From Clitoria ternatea (Eukaryota > Streptophyta > Magnoliopsida > Fabales > Fabaceae), in assembly GCA_037962975.1 (NCBI GenBank), contig CM075673.1:18894001-18958000 (forward strand): 64,000 bases of DNA, read 5' to 3'. Position numbers and translations under genes: made by a program. The notes beneath the pieces were generated by a model. That model saw nothing but the letters and a program-made list of their open reading frames with translations, did no database searches and had not been told where the DNA came from. This document shows positions 45,575 through 57,589 of this stretch, in pieces. How positions within the stretch are numbered: the stretch's first letter is position 1; the number at the start of each line of letters is the position of its first letter.

Positions 45575-45582
45575 CTATAAAG
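45575..45582 (+). promoter_or_regulatory. Possible TATA box, solo LTR F
   Basis: CTATAAAG after a 100-bp CT-rich tract, about 490 bp from the LTR start. The position matches the U3 length seen in elements A and D (about 540-560 bp). Confidence 0.45.
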
Positions 45583-46975
45583 CTCACCATTTTTGTGAGT
45601 CTCCTTTCATACCCAACCAACCATGCTTCTTCTTCTTTATTTTGGAGATGATTTAAATGCTTGGAAGCTCTCTATTTCTCTCTCCATTTTCGTGTACATG
45701 CTAGGGCTTGGGATAGCTTGGAGATTGAGGTAAATTTCTCTACTCTTTTGATGTTTTTGGCCCTAGGTTTTGGTTTTTATTTGGTTAGGAGAGTGCCTTA
45801 TGAATGGGTTATGGATTAGAAGCCATTTTTTTTATAAAACCCTAAGGTGAGGTGTAATTTATATGTGTTTTTGGATGGGTATGAAGGGGTATACGAAAAT
45901 TACAAGATTAGAGATAGAAGATGATAGTTGTTAGTGATGGTTGCTTGATTTTAATGAAACCCTAACCCTAGGATTTAGGGGAAATGAATAATAATGCCTT
46001 GAAAGATGATTTTTAGTGAAAACCCACAATAATGTATGTGTGGGTGTTGTTAATGATGGAGATTGATGGTTATTAAAAATGGTTATTGAGTTTTGATGAA
46101 AAACCCTAAGTGTAGTGATTTGGGATTTTGACTAAATAGATGATTTTGATGATTTTTGATGCCTTAGAATGATTTATATGAAGGGAATGAATCTTTAGAA
46201 TCATTGGGATTGATTAATGAGGTTGATGATATTTTGAACTATGTTCATGAGGTTGTGTAAGATGATATATGCTTGTATGTAGGAATGGTGATTTGAGGTG
46301 TTGGGTTGAGAATGAGTATGAGATGTTGTTAATGTGATAATAACAGTCAAAAACCATTGATAATGGATACTTGAGTTGATGAATAATTAAGCCATATTTA
46401 TAGTGAAATGACGTGTATGACAAATTGTTGGTTATTGATGATAATATATGTGTATATATGATGATGAATAACCCATGAGAGGTTGAAATATGTATATTTA
46501 AATGAACCATCCTTGTAGGGATGAAGTATATGTTTTGTGAAATGGGAATTTATGTGGATGTTTGGCATTGAATGTGATAGCCATTGTGATGGTATTTGGT
46601 GATAAGTTTTGAAGGATAATGTATAATCGAGGAACTCATAGAGTCAAATTGAGTGTTATGTGATTTTGGTATTGTGTGATAGTTCCAATAGCCCATATAC
46701 ATTGTTTATGACTTGTAGGAATTGGAATGGGTCAATTCCAATGAGAATAGGTCCTTGAGTTGCACAAAAGCGCCTCAAATGGGTAAAATGCATTTATGTG
46801 CATAACGCCCTCATTTTTAAGAATTTTTGAGTGAGGCTGGTGGCCACACGTCACAAATGATGTGTATTTGTTGTGGTTAAAATTTGGTAGCATTTGGAGT
46901 TGATATGCAAAAGCTAGGGGGGTTAGAAGTTCCAAAATTATGCATTTTCTGCATAATTTCTGCATTCTGGTATGC

Positions 46976-47112
46976 GTAATCGATTACAAAGGAGTTCCTA
47001 ATCGATTATAGGCATTCTGTTTCATGTGTAATTGATTATAGAGGTATTCGTAATCGATTACCAATCTTCTGAGTCATTTGTAATCGATTAGGTGATTGGC
47101 CTAATCGATTAG
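46976..47112. repeat. TAATCGATTA palindrome cluster in F
   Basis: Six copies in 137 bp: GTAATCGATTAC, CTAATCGATTAT, GTAATTGATTAT, GTAATCGATTAC, GTAATCGATTAG and CTAATCGATTAG. The core TAATCGATTA is a perfect 10-bp palindrome. Spacing is irregular. Confidence 0.85.
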
Positions 47113-48619
47113 ATACGACAGGATTGCCCGATAAGCATTCTTTGCTGTTTTTGGACCGTTTGGGGATCTTAATGACATTTTTGGCCTCTGAGTTCTTCAC
47201 AAAAGTTGTAGATAATTATGTTACGGAGGTGTGAGAATTGGTCTCACTTTAATTGGAGTTTTCTAACTCTCATGAGGCCTAAAATACCGAACCTACTGCA
47301 GTGTAAAACTCATATTTAAGAAGGTTTTGAACCCAACTTTTTATGGTTGTCAAATTAGGACTAATAGGTGATATCTGTGACATGTCCCACTATTTTTAAG
47401 ACTAAAAGTAAGCTTACCTCATGTCTTAAATCTGAAATTTATCATGGCCTCATTATTGCCCAAAACCCCTTTAGTATGTAAAAACAAGCGAATTCACTAA
47501 GGGTATATGTGTGGTTTATTTTAGTGGTGATTGGGGAATGGCTTAAGGCCATGGCAAGGTATGTGCATACCTATGCTATGTTATGGAAACATGTATGCCT
47601 CACCACTATGATATATTATGAATCATGAAAAAGAAAATAAATGATGTGGTTATATGACACACATTGTGTAATAACGAACGGATGAGATAATGATGATGTG
47701 GGGTGTAGTTAGCCTTTAAGATCTAGAGGATCTTGGCTTTGGGAAAGAAATTCCCGAAGCCTAATACAATTACATAGCTTGGTGTTTACCAAGTCTAGGA
47801 CTTGATGTTGGGCTTTATGATAAGCTAGCAAATGTTTAAGAATTATGAGGAATGCCTTGAGATGGCTTATTAATTGTATGAATGCATATGTATATTATGT
47901 AGATCATATTCCGGGTGATGTGATGGAGCATTCGGAGCATTGGAATTGTTTCGGCTCTTCCCTTGAGGTAGGAGATGAGTTATATATTCAAATTGTATGA
48001 GTAGTTTGATGGTGATTGTTGTATGTGTTCTATACTCATGCTTGCCTTGCCATGTATCTGTATTGAATTATTTGAAATGATAATTTGATAATTATTGAGA
48101 ATTATTATGATATTCTTATGATGGGCGCAAGTAATTGACTTGCATGTGTGTGAGGCAATTATGGTTGCTATATATGTATATGTAATTCGTAACACCTTGT
48201 TGCCACGTGTGTGGATTAATATTATGATGATTGCTATGCCCTTTGATATCCATGTGTGGATTGTTATGAATGATGAGATGAAAATCCACTAAATGAAGTG
48301 TGGTAATATTGATGAATAATATGTGATGTTGAAATGCCATAGTGGCTGTTTACAAGTATTGACTTGCGTGTATGATGTGAAATATATGCGAAAATATGTT
48401 GAGATGGAAATGCCACATTAAAACTTGAAAATAATAATTATGAAACCAACAAGGTTGAAACCCACTAAGGTGTATGGTGGTGTTGGTGATTATGATGATG
48501 ATGATGATGTTTGATGAGTGGCATTTAGGATGCACAGAGTGAGGATGCATTTGATTTGCATTTGCATTGCATCCATGGCATATCATCGTTGTCTATGTGG
48601 AATATTAGTGGGTTTCACT

Positions 48620-48845
48620 AGGCGGGCCCAGTGGGAGGGTGGCTCAGTACACGAGCGTATTGTTGATTTCCCCTGTGACTCGGTGTGTGAGTCACAAAGC
48701 TGTCCATAGTTTGGTGACGAGGCACCCTATGTGGCAGGCCCAGTGGGCGGACGGCTCTATGGTGAGCGAGTTACCTCGGTGTCCGACGGGGCACGGCTCT
48801 CTCGATATGTGTTCGGGAGGGGCCCGTAGCACTTTTGGCAAGTGA
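48620..48845 (+). repeat. GC-rich imperfect tandem duplication in F
   Basis: Two units of about 110 bp start with GGCGGGCCCAGTGGGAGGG (48622) and GGCAGGCCCAGTGGGCGGA (48736). Both continue with a GGCTC block and a CTCGGTGT block. It stands out in an otherwise AT-rich LTR. Confidence 0.65.
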
Positions 48846-49753
48846 GGCCATGTTGTTGATCCGCAAGTCACGAGGTGACTAGTGCTATAGATGGGCGATA
48901 GCGGTTTGGTACCAGTAAAAGATGTTGTTGAGATACATGCATGCTTTGAGATATGTGTACACATTTTACTACTGCAGTAGGGGCATAGTAGCACACCTAT
49001 GCTTGACCCATAACTTGGTGTTTATTCCCACAGTCGGATCCGTATTTGTTGTTGATTATTCCATTGTGCATATGCATTAGCCATAAGAGCATTCACATAT
49101 AGCATGGAGATATGCCAGAATATGATGATGATTGATGAAGATTGAGATGATGGTATTGGTGTTAATGAGATGAGAAGTTAATATAATGGAAGACCACATA
49201 AAAGTAAGAGAATATATGAATAAACGAAATGATGTGAATATGACGATCTGTATTTACGGCCCAATGTGATGAAGGGCGTGACTGTTTACGATTAATGATG
49301 ATAATGGATATGAATGCCCTTGTTGATAAGTGGCTGGTGATTGTGTATATGATTATGTATGTGCTTGTGCTTATTTATGATATGAATTGCGATTCATGAG
49401 GCTTGTATGCCTATTGTGATAATGAGGTAATGAATGAATGATAATTTAATATTTTGATAGCAGAGCACACATGACGTTGTATGCATATACACATGATCAC
49501 AATATATATATTATTTATCATTTTGAATGTATAACTCACTCTCCCATGTGGTCTCCTTTTTAGCATTGTGATGCAGGTTACCATGGGATGAGTTCGGATT
49601 TCAATTAAAGCTTGGGTGAAGGTAAATAGTGGTAATGGAAGTGCCTTGGCCGGCATCATTTATGGATTCTTGTGTAATGAATAAATTGTATATGATTGTA
49701 TAAATGATTTAGAGATTTTGAGTATGTATAAGTTACTCCATTGAATTGATGAA

Positions 49754-49756
<3 letters not shown>

Positions 49757-49786
<30 letters not shown>
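49757..49786. repeat. (AT)n microsatellite in F
   Basis: About 30 bp of uninterrupted TA dinucleotides. Other AT runs are at about 50582-50600, 54520-54540, 54675-54712 and 55096-55116. Confidence 0.9.
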
Positions 49787-49790
<4 letters not shown>

Positions 49791-51816
49791 AAGAGATGAT
49801 TTGATGTGTATGAAAAGGATTGAAATTGAATGATGTTAATTGATGGTTGTGATAGTCGGGAGAAGATCCCCGAATGTAGATGAATATATTTATGTATATG
49901 TAATTATATCTTAGGCATTACATGCTTATATAATTATGTAAAATGATGATGGATGTCTATTAGGCTTACGATATGCCATTGCGTGTTTTGCCGAGCCTTT
50001 TCTCATATCGTCATATATGGGACTAGGCGTGTGCCCGGTATACACATTCTTCTTCCGTTGTAAACTCTATTATTTTCGTATACCGTTATGGGCAATTTAT
50101 TTATCGATCCAGCTTCAGGTGTTATAATCTCACTCTCTGGTTTTTCTGTGATTTGGGTCATGATGTGGTCATGGTGATGTCTTAGATATATTTTCAAACG
50201 CGAAAAATTTATTCATAATTTTTATTAATTATGTCGATCACATCGGGATTCGAGTACAGAAAATCAGGGGTGTTATAGAATCCGCTAGTTAATGAGCTGT
50301 CCCAGTAAACATGAAAACATATAGATCAATGCATTTTAAAATATAAATTCGCATCCGATTCAAATTAGGTTGGCACACAGATAATAATAAACACTCGGAA
50401 ACTCCTTATACACACATATACTCTACACAATCACTCAAAGTAACTCGGGCCTTGGCATCGATCTCCCCCTTGGCGCGACTTCATGGCTCCGGCTTCCTCC
50501 CTGTCACTGGTTACTAAATTAAAATAACAGCAAGGGTGAGTGTTTGGCATCATAATTAATATAGAACAAAATGTAACAAGTTATATATATATATATATAA
50601 GTTACATCCGATTGCATTTTCATCACTCGGAAATTATAATACATCATACTCGGCCAATAGAACAAACTTCACTCGGCAAATACAACAAATACCACTCGGC
50701 AAATATAACAAATGTCACTCGGCAAATCTACACATCACAACTTATAATTCATCAATTATCACAACTGACTCTCAGATAAAATTTGACGCCTAGTATCCGG
50801 ATACTAAAGGATCGACCTTCAGCTGGGAGTCTGACTTGACATCCCGTGAACCCGACTTGGTTCACTGAGTCCGACTTGGCTCCCCCTCAACCACTGGGTC
50901 AAAGACCTCTAGATAGCTTAACTGGGTCTGACTTGACTACTGAAGCCAAAATAGGGTAGTTCATACCGTTGATCGTCCTTCACCACATAATCACATTCAT
51001 CATATAAACAAACATATCATTCTGATTACCACTTGCAACTGTCAGAAACTGACCTGTGCTCACAGCGTAGGGCGACCGACTCGTCAAGCCCCTCAACATA
51101 ACCTACTGATTACCACAACCATCACTTATTTCATGCCATTGTAAACCATACATGCATACATGCATACACATACAACTCAGCATTAAATATTCTAAGCTCA
51201 TGACATGATTAATTCAACCACACACTCGATCTTCAACTGATCGGTGTACACAGTCACACATGTACAAACATGGGCACGCAACAATATTCAATAACATTTT
51301 CTTACCCTGTTCATACCGTTTAATGACTCGGATAGGAAATGAGTCCTATTCAAATTAATCATAACCCGAACACCCCCTTACCTCGATTCCACGCTTCGAT
51401 GATCTGCTCCCGGTGTCGGTCCCTTCCTCTGAGTACTGGATTCGCAATCTCAGCTCCGTCACTGAGCCTTTCGTTGTCTGATCTACTACCTACGGGTCAG
51501 AATGCAAAACCTGTTAACTCAATGCCCTCAGCTATTAGGCCACATTTGAGCTCACACTCACTAAAGGAGTAGAGAACAGACTCGAATACAGCCATGCATG
51601 GCCCTTGGCTACCAGAGAAACGAAAGGGATAAGGAGCCATAAATAAAACGGATCAGTGGACTCACCTTGAGGCCACGATCATAGGAATGGGGTTCGATTG
51701 AAGCTTTAACATGAACGGAGTCCCCCTCTGGGGTATGCAATTCAGCAACGAGAGAGGAGAAAACGAAGAAGAAGGAGAGCAGACCAAGAAAAAGAAGAAG
51801 TGATTCATGAATAATG

Positions 51817-51821
<5 letters not shown>

Positions 51822-51857
<36 letters not shown>
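51822..51857. repeat. (GA)n microsatellite
   Basis: About 36 bp of perfect GA repeats just downstream of the element A TATA box in minus orientation. Confidence 0.92.
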
Positions 51858-51862
<5 letters not shown>

Positions 51863-51865
51863 TCC

Positions 51866-51873
51866 TTTTTATA
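51866..51873 (-). promoter_or_regulatory. TATA box, element A 5' LTR
   Basis: The minus strand reads GCTTTATATAAAAAGG; same context as the TATA boxes of element D. Confidence 0.55.
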
Positions 51874-52414
51874 TAAAGCTCAGGGGCAAGACAGCCTTTT
51901 CCCCTATTTCATTTGCATTCTCATTAAAAGTTTTTAATCAATTTCATCACATTGGGTTCTTTTATAATTACCGACCAACTACGCTTATTTGTTTTCACAA
52001 TGTTTAATTATTCGTAACTGTCTGATACTTCATAAGAGTATTAATCCGAGCTAACGCTTGAGGGGTCGGACACTTCATCCTTCCTTACATCTTTGTTATG
52101 CATATCCATTTGCCTCAGCCATACAAGAGGTTGATCCAGACTATAATTCCGAGTTAGGCGTTCTCCTCACACCGGTTAATCCAAGACCACTCCAGGCACA
52201 CCGGATAAGCATCAGTCACAAGACAGCACGTCTTTGATTGTTCTCCCCTGCACAATTAATCTTCAACACCGTTTGGTCATCATATCTGAGACCGGCCCGA
52301 CACCGGATTCCTTGACCCCGGTTCAGGCAGATCAAATATTAAATAAATCTCTAAAACATTTGCTAATATTTTCCACTCTCCATAATTTTTATTAAAAATA
52401 CCAGGAATGTTACC

Positions 52415-53286
52415 ATTTTTCTATAATTTTATTTTTATTATTATTATTTCTTTTCCTCTCTCTTATTCACCTTTCTTTTTAATACTCTCAGTATCTCTCA
52501 CTCTTAATCTCTTATGGCTCTCTTTTCTTAAATCATCCTCATCTCTCTTTTTCTTTTTCTTATGCAGCAATAGACCCCCTTTTATTTATTTATTTTAATT
52601 CTCACTCTCTCTTTCTCATACACTCTATCTCTGCCTTACTCTTTTTTTTTAATTCTCCTTTATTCGCTCACATGCTTGCACCTCACAATCTCTTTCTCCA
52701 TATCATTTATAAGCTATCTTTTTTTCTTTCACCAGCGTTTCCCTTTTTTTTATTTCATCTTTCGTCTCACCACCTCTCTCACGCCTCAAGTCTCTCTCCT
52801 TCAATCTCGTGCATTACATGCTGTTGAAGGAAAAGGAAATAGCACAGTTCATACTCCTCCCCGTTATCTCTCAATCGTGTGTGCCTATCTTTTTCCACTA
52901 CCTTTTTTCTTCATGCAAGAGGCAAAATCTCATATCTTCTTCTTGTCCATTTCTGCAGGCAGTAATTGATAGCATTGGGGTCTTTATTTCTTCAAGTAAA
53001 AAAAACCTTTTGGGGCATGATTGGCATCGGTATGAGGTTAGGGGTTTCAGATTTCACCATTTTTGGACCATCAGAGGCTTAGCTCAACACGATCTTACGC
53101 TTCGGGCCTTGTTGAGTTCGAAAGGGATCGATGAGGTTTTGACTTTGCAGACTTCGTTTCAAGTAACCAGAGACGTTTTGAAGTGCCATTGATGATTTTA
53201 TAAATTTTTGGTAAATAGCTCATCTTCGAAACTATGTCGAAATTATGGTTTTGGCATCGATCTGTGTTTTTAATCAGTGATGGGTT
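52415..53286. other. Unassigned DNA right of element A
   Basis: CT-rich to about 52800, then mixed composition. A 127-codon plus-strand frame (52809-53192) has no motif I recognise. This could be the flank into which A inserted, for example part of another LTR or a relic of unique DNA. There are no repeats of it elsewhere in the window that I can see. Confidence 0.4.
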
Positions 53287-53579
53287 GTCAAAATAATTAA
53301 TTTTAATTTTTAATAATTTTTAGATATTTCTGATTAAGCGTAATTTGAAACAACCAGACCTAATTAAGAGCAAAACCGAGACAGGGGAAATTTTTCCAAA
53401 ATTCTGAACAGTTTCACATGTTCACAAGCAACTTAGATTAGGAGCTCAGAATGCAGCCGGGGTAAAATAACAACAATCCGAGGGCGAGGGAAAAGAAAAC
53501 TGACCAGAGAAGGGGAAGACCGGGTCTGGATGCCACACGCTGGCAAGACCCAGTTTTAGATAAACGAAAGGCAGCAAAA

Positions 53580-53638
53580 GTCGCCTAAGCGAGCATCTAC
53601 TCGCTGGAGCGAACCCTTATTCGCTGAAGCGAACCCAT
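53580..53638. repeat. TCGCYNNAGCGA cluster in H
   Basis: Three copies: TCGCCTAAGCGAG, CTCGCTGGAGCGAA and TTCGCTGAAGCGAA. A diverged form of the motif in A, B, C and D, directly followed by the ACTCGG array. Confidence 0.7.
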
Positions 53639-53639
53639 T

Positions 53640-54440
53640 TACTCGGGTATTCTGTCACTCAGAATCGAAGCTTACGTTCACACGGGGACTGTCCCCCTTC
53701 GGGTCATGCTTCACCCGGTACACTTATACTTAGCCAGATACTTAATTTATTTCAGGAAGGTCACACATATGTTCCACTCAGAAAATGACAGTTATTCCAC
53801 TCGGAATCTATAAACTTCCCTCACCTGGAATATTACCCCAGTCTTGCATCACTCGGAAGTATTTCAACCTTAATTCACCCGAAAATGTTTTACTAATTCC
53901 CCACTTGGCATATTTTAATTTTCCTCGCTCGGAGAACACTTAAACCTCTCTTCCCTCGGAAGGCTTCTCCATAATGAAGTTTCACTCGGGATTACTCTAA
54001 CCTCACATCACTTGGAGGAATTCACCAAGTTAAGTCTCACTCGGACTTATTTAAATCTTATCCACTCAGAATATATAACCTTATTCACTCGGAATATATA
54101 ACCTCATTCACTCGGAAGATATAACTTCACTCACTCGGAAGAGGGCTCCCAGAATACACCTCAATCAAGACCATCACAACCCCTCTTCCTTCGGAAGTGG
54201 TTCAATCGGGATTTCCACTCGGGGGTATTCAATCCTTTCCCACTCGGGATGGTTTACCCAGCTATTTTTCACTTGGTAACAAATGGGCTAGCCTTCCCCT
54301 CGGAAGTAGTCCACTCGAGTATATTTCATTCAGAACTAACTTAAGGCTTCACCACTCGGAAGAGGCCCACATGCTAAAGCCTCACTCGGAAATGGCTCTA
54401 AGCCTTCATCATTCGGAACAGGCTCTCACCACTATAATCC
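53640..54440. repeat. ACTCGGA array in H
   Basis: More than 20 copies of CACTCGGAA and variants at irregular spacing, nearly all in the same orientation on the plus strand. Three near-exact copies of a 26-bp stretch lie at about 54062-54135. Confidence 0.8.
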
Positions 54441-54672
54441 ACTCGGAACCTATTGACTCAACATTATTTCTTTCAACACTGTTCTTAGTCGATCCAAGTA
54501 GCAATATAATAATATAAAATATACGTATATATATATATATTCTTGTTCACAATCCCGACTGTCGGTTTATATAAATAAATGAATATGTTCAACAACGGGT
54601 TACATGAGAGCCGACCAAGGCTTTAACATATCTATTTTACAATCAGTACAGTATACTATGTACACCACAACA

Positions 54673-54713
<41 letters not shown>

Positions 54714-57589
54714 CATCACTCAAGTTTAAGGCCTTCTCATCATTCACCACACCGACCTGCATATACTGAAAAATATACAGTAGGGGTGAGCTTTTACATA
54801 TTAAATGACAGTTATTGACTCAGATTTAATCCGTAATTATCAACTACACAATAACATTACTCAATTAGCAATAATACACTCCGCCATTCAATATGAATAC
54901 TACACAACATCGTCCACTCAAAATTCATGCAATTCATTCAGGCTAAGAAATTCATATCATTCACAATCACGTATACTCACAGCCATAACATCACCTTGCA
55001 CTCGGCAACAGTACCAACGTACATATATTCACCCAGTCAGAATTCATTCTATTTATTCATGGCTATATTAATCATGCTATTCACAACAGCTTTTTCATAT
55101 ATATATATATATATAATCACATTAAACTCATCAACAGTATAAGTGTGCACACATCATTTCAGTCAGATCTGATCGGTTATTATTAGTTTTTACGTTGCAA
55201 CATTGGCTCTCAGCCTTTTATTCAGCTCTCAGCTGATCCAGCCGTTTTACTGGTACCAAACCGTTTGCCCTCACATGTGACACAGACACTCTCAGCATCA
55301 ACGACAGTGTCACGGGCTAAACCTCGAGCCCCGCTCAAGAGGTTTGCCCGAGCCCCGCTCAAAGGTCTTTAACAGCATTCATGCATATAATTACCAATTC
55401 AAATAATAGTGTCACACACTAAATGCCCTCAGCATTCTTACCGATGTATCTCATGCAAGGTATTATCATTGAACTATGAACAGAATCGGTAAACCATTCC
55501 CACAATACTAACTCATGCATCTTATGTATCACATTATAAACCACACTCGGAAATGACCATACAGATACAGATTTCACATACTCGACCATTCACTTAACAA
55601 TACATGCATCACATGCAATTAGTCAGCATTCTCAAGAGTATTAACATGCATTTCATGGACAAAAATCGACATGCATTACACAACTCATAGTCATCATACA
55701 TCCGGGCTATCACTCAATTGACTACAACAATCAACACATTGCAAGTATAACATAACACAATGAAGTAGTTTCACCCGGAACCCATCCATAAACTATGCAT
55801 TTGAGATGTAAATCAGCCCCCTTACCTGGAATGAAGATTCCTGAAGCTTCATTGGCTCACAGTTCTGATCGGCTGCTCTCTGATCGTTCTATTGATAACT
55901 CGTCCTCAGTAGAACGACCTGATCCAGTCATCCACCATGGCACCCTGCTCTCAGCTTTGGGAGAACCAAACGTTGTTTCCTCGAGCAGCCCTGACACCAA
56001 GACGCTCAGCACTTCTGCATGCAAGGACAGTGGGGAGTTCCAAGCCCCCAAGGCACCACGCTGTCCTCACTCGGCCCAGTGGAGGATTCCGAACGCTACT
56101 ACATACTCAAACAGACCAATCCTTAACAACAATGAAGGATTTCAGGCTTCCAGGCACCCATCGTTGTGTAGGTAATAACAGTGAAGGAGTTTCAGCCTCC
56201 AAGACACTCAGCGCCACGCTATTCTCTCCTTCTACCACGCTGTTCCCACTTCCACAAGAGGTTCCACTCAGCGTTCGAGTGGAAGAGGAAGAAGGAGACG
56301 AAGATGAAGAATGTAACACCCTCGGTTAGATAAGACAAATCCTTCTGTAGGTTCATCCTATTTAACTGAGAGTGTTAACAGTTTTTAGAAAAAGTGAATA
56401 TTTTTTTTTAAAAAAAAATAAAGAGATGGCAGATCAGTGGAAGCAATATTATATAGATCACATAGTCATTCACAAACTGCAAGTAATTGTACTCTTAACA
56501 GAATGGGGCATGCAGGCACCCTTAAATATTATACAGTCATCCGGTGTCTGATTATTAAAAATAAATATTCTATCTTTAATGATCGTTCTCAGTGGGTTCA
56601 ACATATTACTGTTCTTCACACTCGGGTTCTTGATTTTCTAATTCCTCTGAAAATTGTCAACAGTAAGGGTGAGTATAACCCAAGACCCTGATTGGTTAAT
56701 CCGGTGCGGACATAATCCAGTTAACAAATAATATCACATAGTTCATACAATAAGCATATTTATAACAATCAAGTATGTCATCATGAAAATGCATGAATTG
56801 AATTTATTATGATTTATCTTTGATTAAGTCTCATGATGCATGTGGGCCCAATAAATCGTTTCATCTTCTTCTCATTCTTTGGAATATCTCCATTCCAATC
56901 ATCTAGAGCGATCAGGGTCCGCCCAAGTTCCATATGGTACAAATGAACTCATTGGTTCTCATCATTGATTTAAATATTTTTGGAACTTGGATCCCTACGA
57001 TCATAGTTACACTCCGTCATTTAGTCAAAGTACACTAGAATTGCATCGTCTCACCCGGCTATCAGGCGCGACTCTGATGCCATTGGGTTGCCGTTCCAGT
57101 TGTACTCCCAAGATTCTTCATGGAGATAAAACGTGAGTGTCCTCCACTGTACCAAGTGTATGCTCTAGAGGTTTTTCTTCTTCAAAAATATTTTCATGAT
57201 GCGAAATGCATTTATTTTATCAATTAATTCCTTGGGTATCTTATGTGTTTCCAGTCTCATCATATCATTCCCAAATTCTTTGAATTCCATCAATTATTTA
57301 AACATTGTAAGATATTCGTTTATTATTTTAGAAATATACCTATTATATCTTGGTTAAAATTATATTTTCCATAAGAGTAAAATAATATATTCTTTATGTA
57401 ATTACGCATAATTAAGATGTTAACAATGTATAATAATAATAAAACTAATAATAATAATAACAATATTAAGTTTGATAATAAATAATAATAATAATAGAAT
57501 AAGAATGATAATTATAACTTACCAATAACTTAAAAAGTAGTAAAGATTAGTTTCAATTGAAAATTCAAGCGAAAAACACTAAAAACAGA

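Larger units (their letters stand above)
45089..50277 (+). mobile_element. Element F: 5.19-kb solo LTR inserted in the LTR of element A
   Basis: Starts TGTAACATCCC and ends GGGGTGTTATA (terminal CA changed to TA), flanked by a perfect GAATC duplication (45084-45088 and 50278-50282). No primer site, purine tract or gag/pol frame, so it is a solo LTR, the product of LTR-LTR recombination. Orientation is inferred as plus from a TATA-like box at 45575 with a CT-rich region before it, a GC-rich module at 48620, and the AACTCACTCTC block at about 49526, which appear in the same order as in A/D/G read on their own sense strand. The internal short frames are not credible genes. Confidence 0.85.
1..52414 (-). 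mobile_element. Element A: outermost Tekay/Del-like chromovirus, interrupted and runs off left edge
   Basis: Minus-strand Ty3/gypsy element. Its own sequence is 1-1516, 41726-45088 and 50283-about 52414; the rest is insertions (B inside pol, F inside the LTR). The two pol halves adjoin: RT stops at 41731 and resumes at 1511. The 5' LTR (44170-52414) is followed in the minus direction by a tRNA-iMet primer site and a gag starting at 43936. The 3' end, including the 3' LTR, lies left of position 1, so its target duplication cannot be seen. Domain order, two CCHC knuckles and close similarity to D place it with Tekay/Del chromoviruses. Many premature stops make it inactive. Confidence 0.85.
50283..52414 (-). 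repeat. Element A 5' LTR, part 2 (R and U3 side)
   Basis: Continues the LTR after F. Holds ACTCGG motifs (50630-50720), the 16-bp palindrome TAGTATCCGGATACTA (50791-50806) with the downstream GTCTGACTTGAC repeat module, a GA microsatellite (51822-51857) and a TATA box (minus strand, 51866-51873). It ends AATGTTACC near 52414; the expected final CA is altered, so the exact end is uncertain by a base or two. Confidence 0.8.
53287..56311 (-). mobile_element. Element H: truncated LTR, cut by element G
   Basis: Shares the layout of the A/D/G LTRs: a CGCTTNAGCG-type cluster (53580-53638), an ACTCGG array (53640-54440), a GGGGTGAG block (54783), a GC-richer module with repeated GAGCCCCGCTCAA (about 55325-55362), CCCCCTTACCTGGAATG (55816) and a purine-rich end at 56280-56311. 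In A and D the purine-rich part lies just downstream of the TATA box, so U3 of H is missing here and should continue beyond element G. The left edge (TGTCAAAATAATTAA near 53287) is tentative. Several short plus-strand frames at 55795-56329 overlap one another and look spurious. Confidence 0.55.

Noticed and set aside
48623..48845. tRNA or rRNA gene in the GC-rich patch
   Set aside because: No cloverleaf, A/B boxes or rRNA-like sequence; it is an imperfect duplication.
45089..50277. DNA transposon with 5-bp duplication
   Set aside because: TGTAACATCCC/GGGGTGTTATA ends resemble the LTR termini of neighbouring chromoviruses and internal modules match their LTRs, so a solo LTR fits better.
52809..53192. 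Host gene exon
   Set aside because: No recognisable domain and no splice or codon evidence strong enough; kept only as unassigned DNA.
55795..56329. Overlapping 126- and 130-codon plus frames
   Set aside because: Two different frames over the same DNA plus antisense frames, inside LTR H, with low-complexity acidic ends; no family resemblance.
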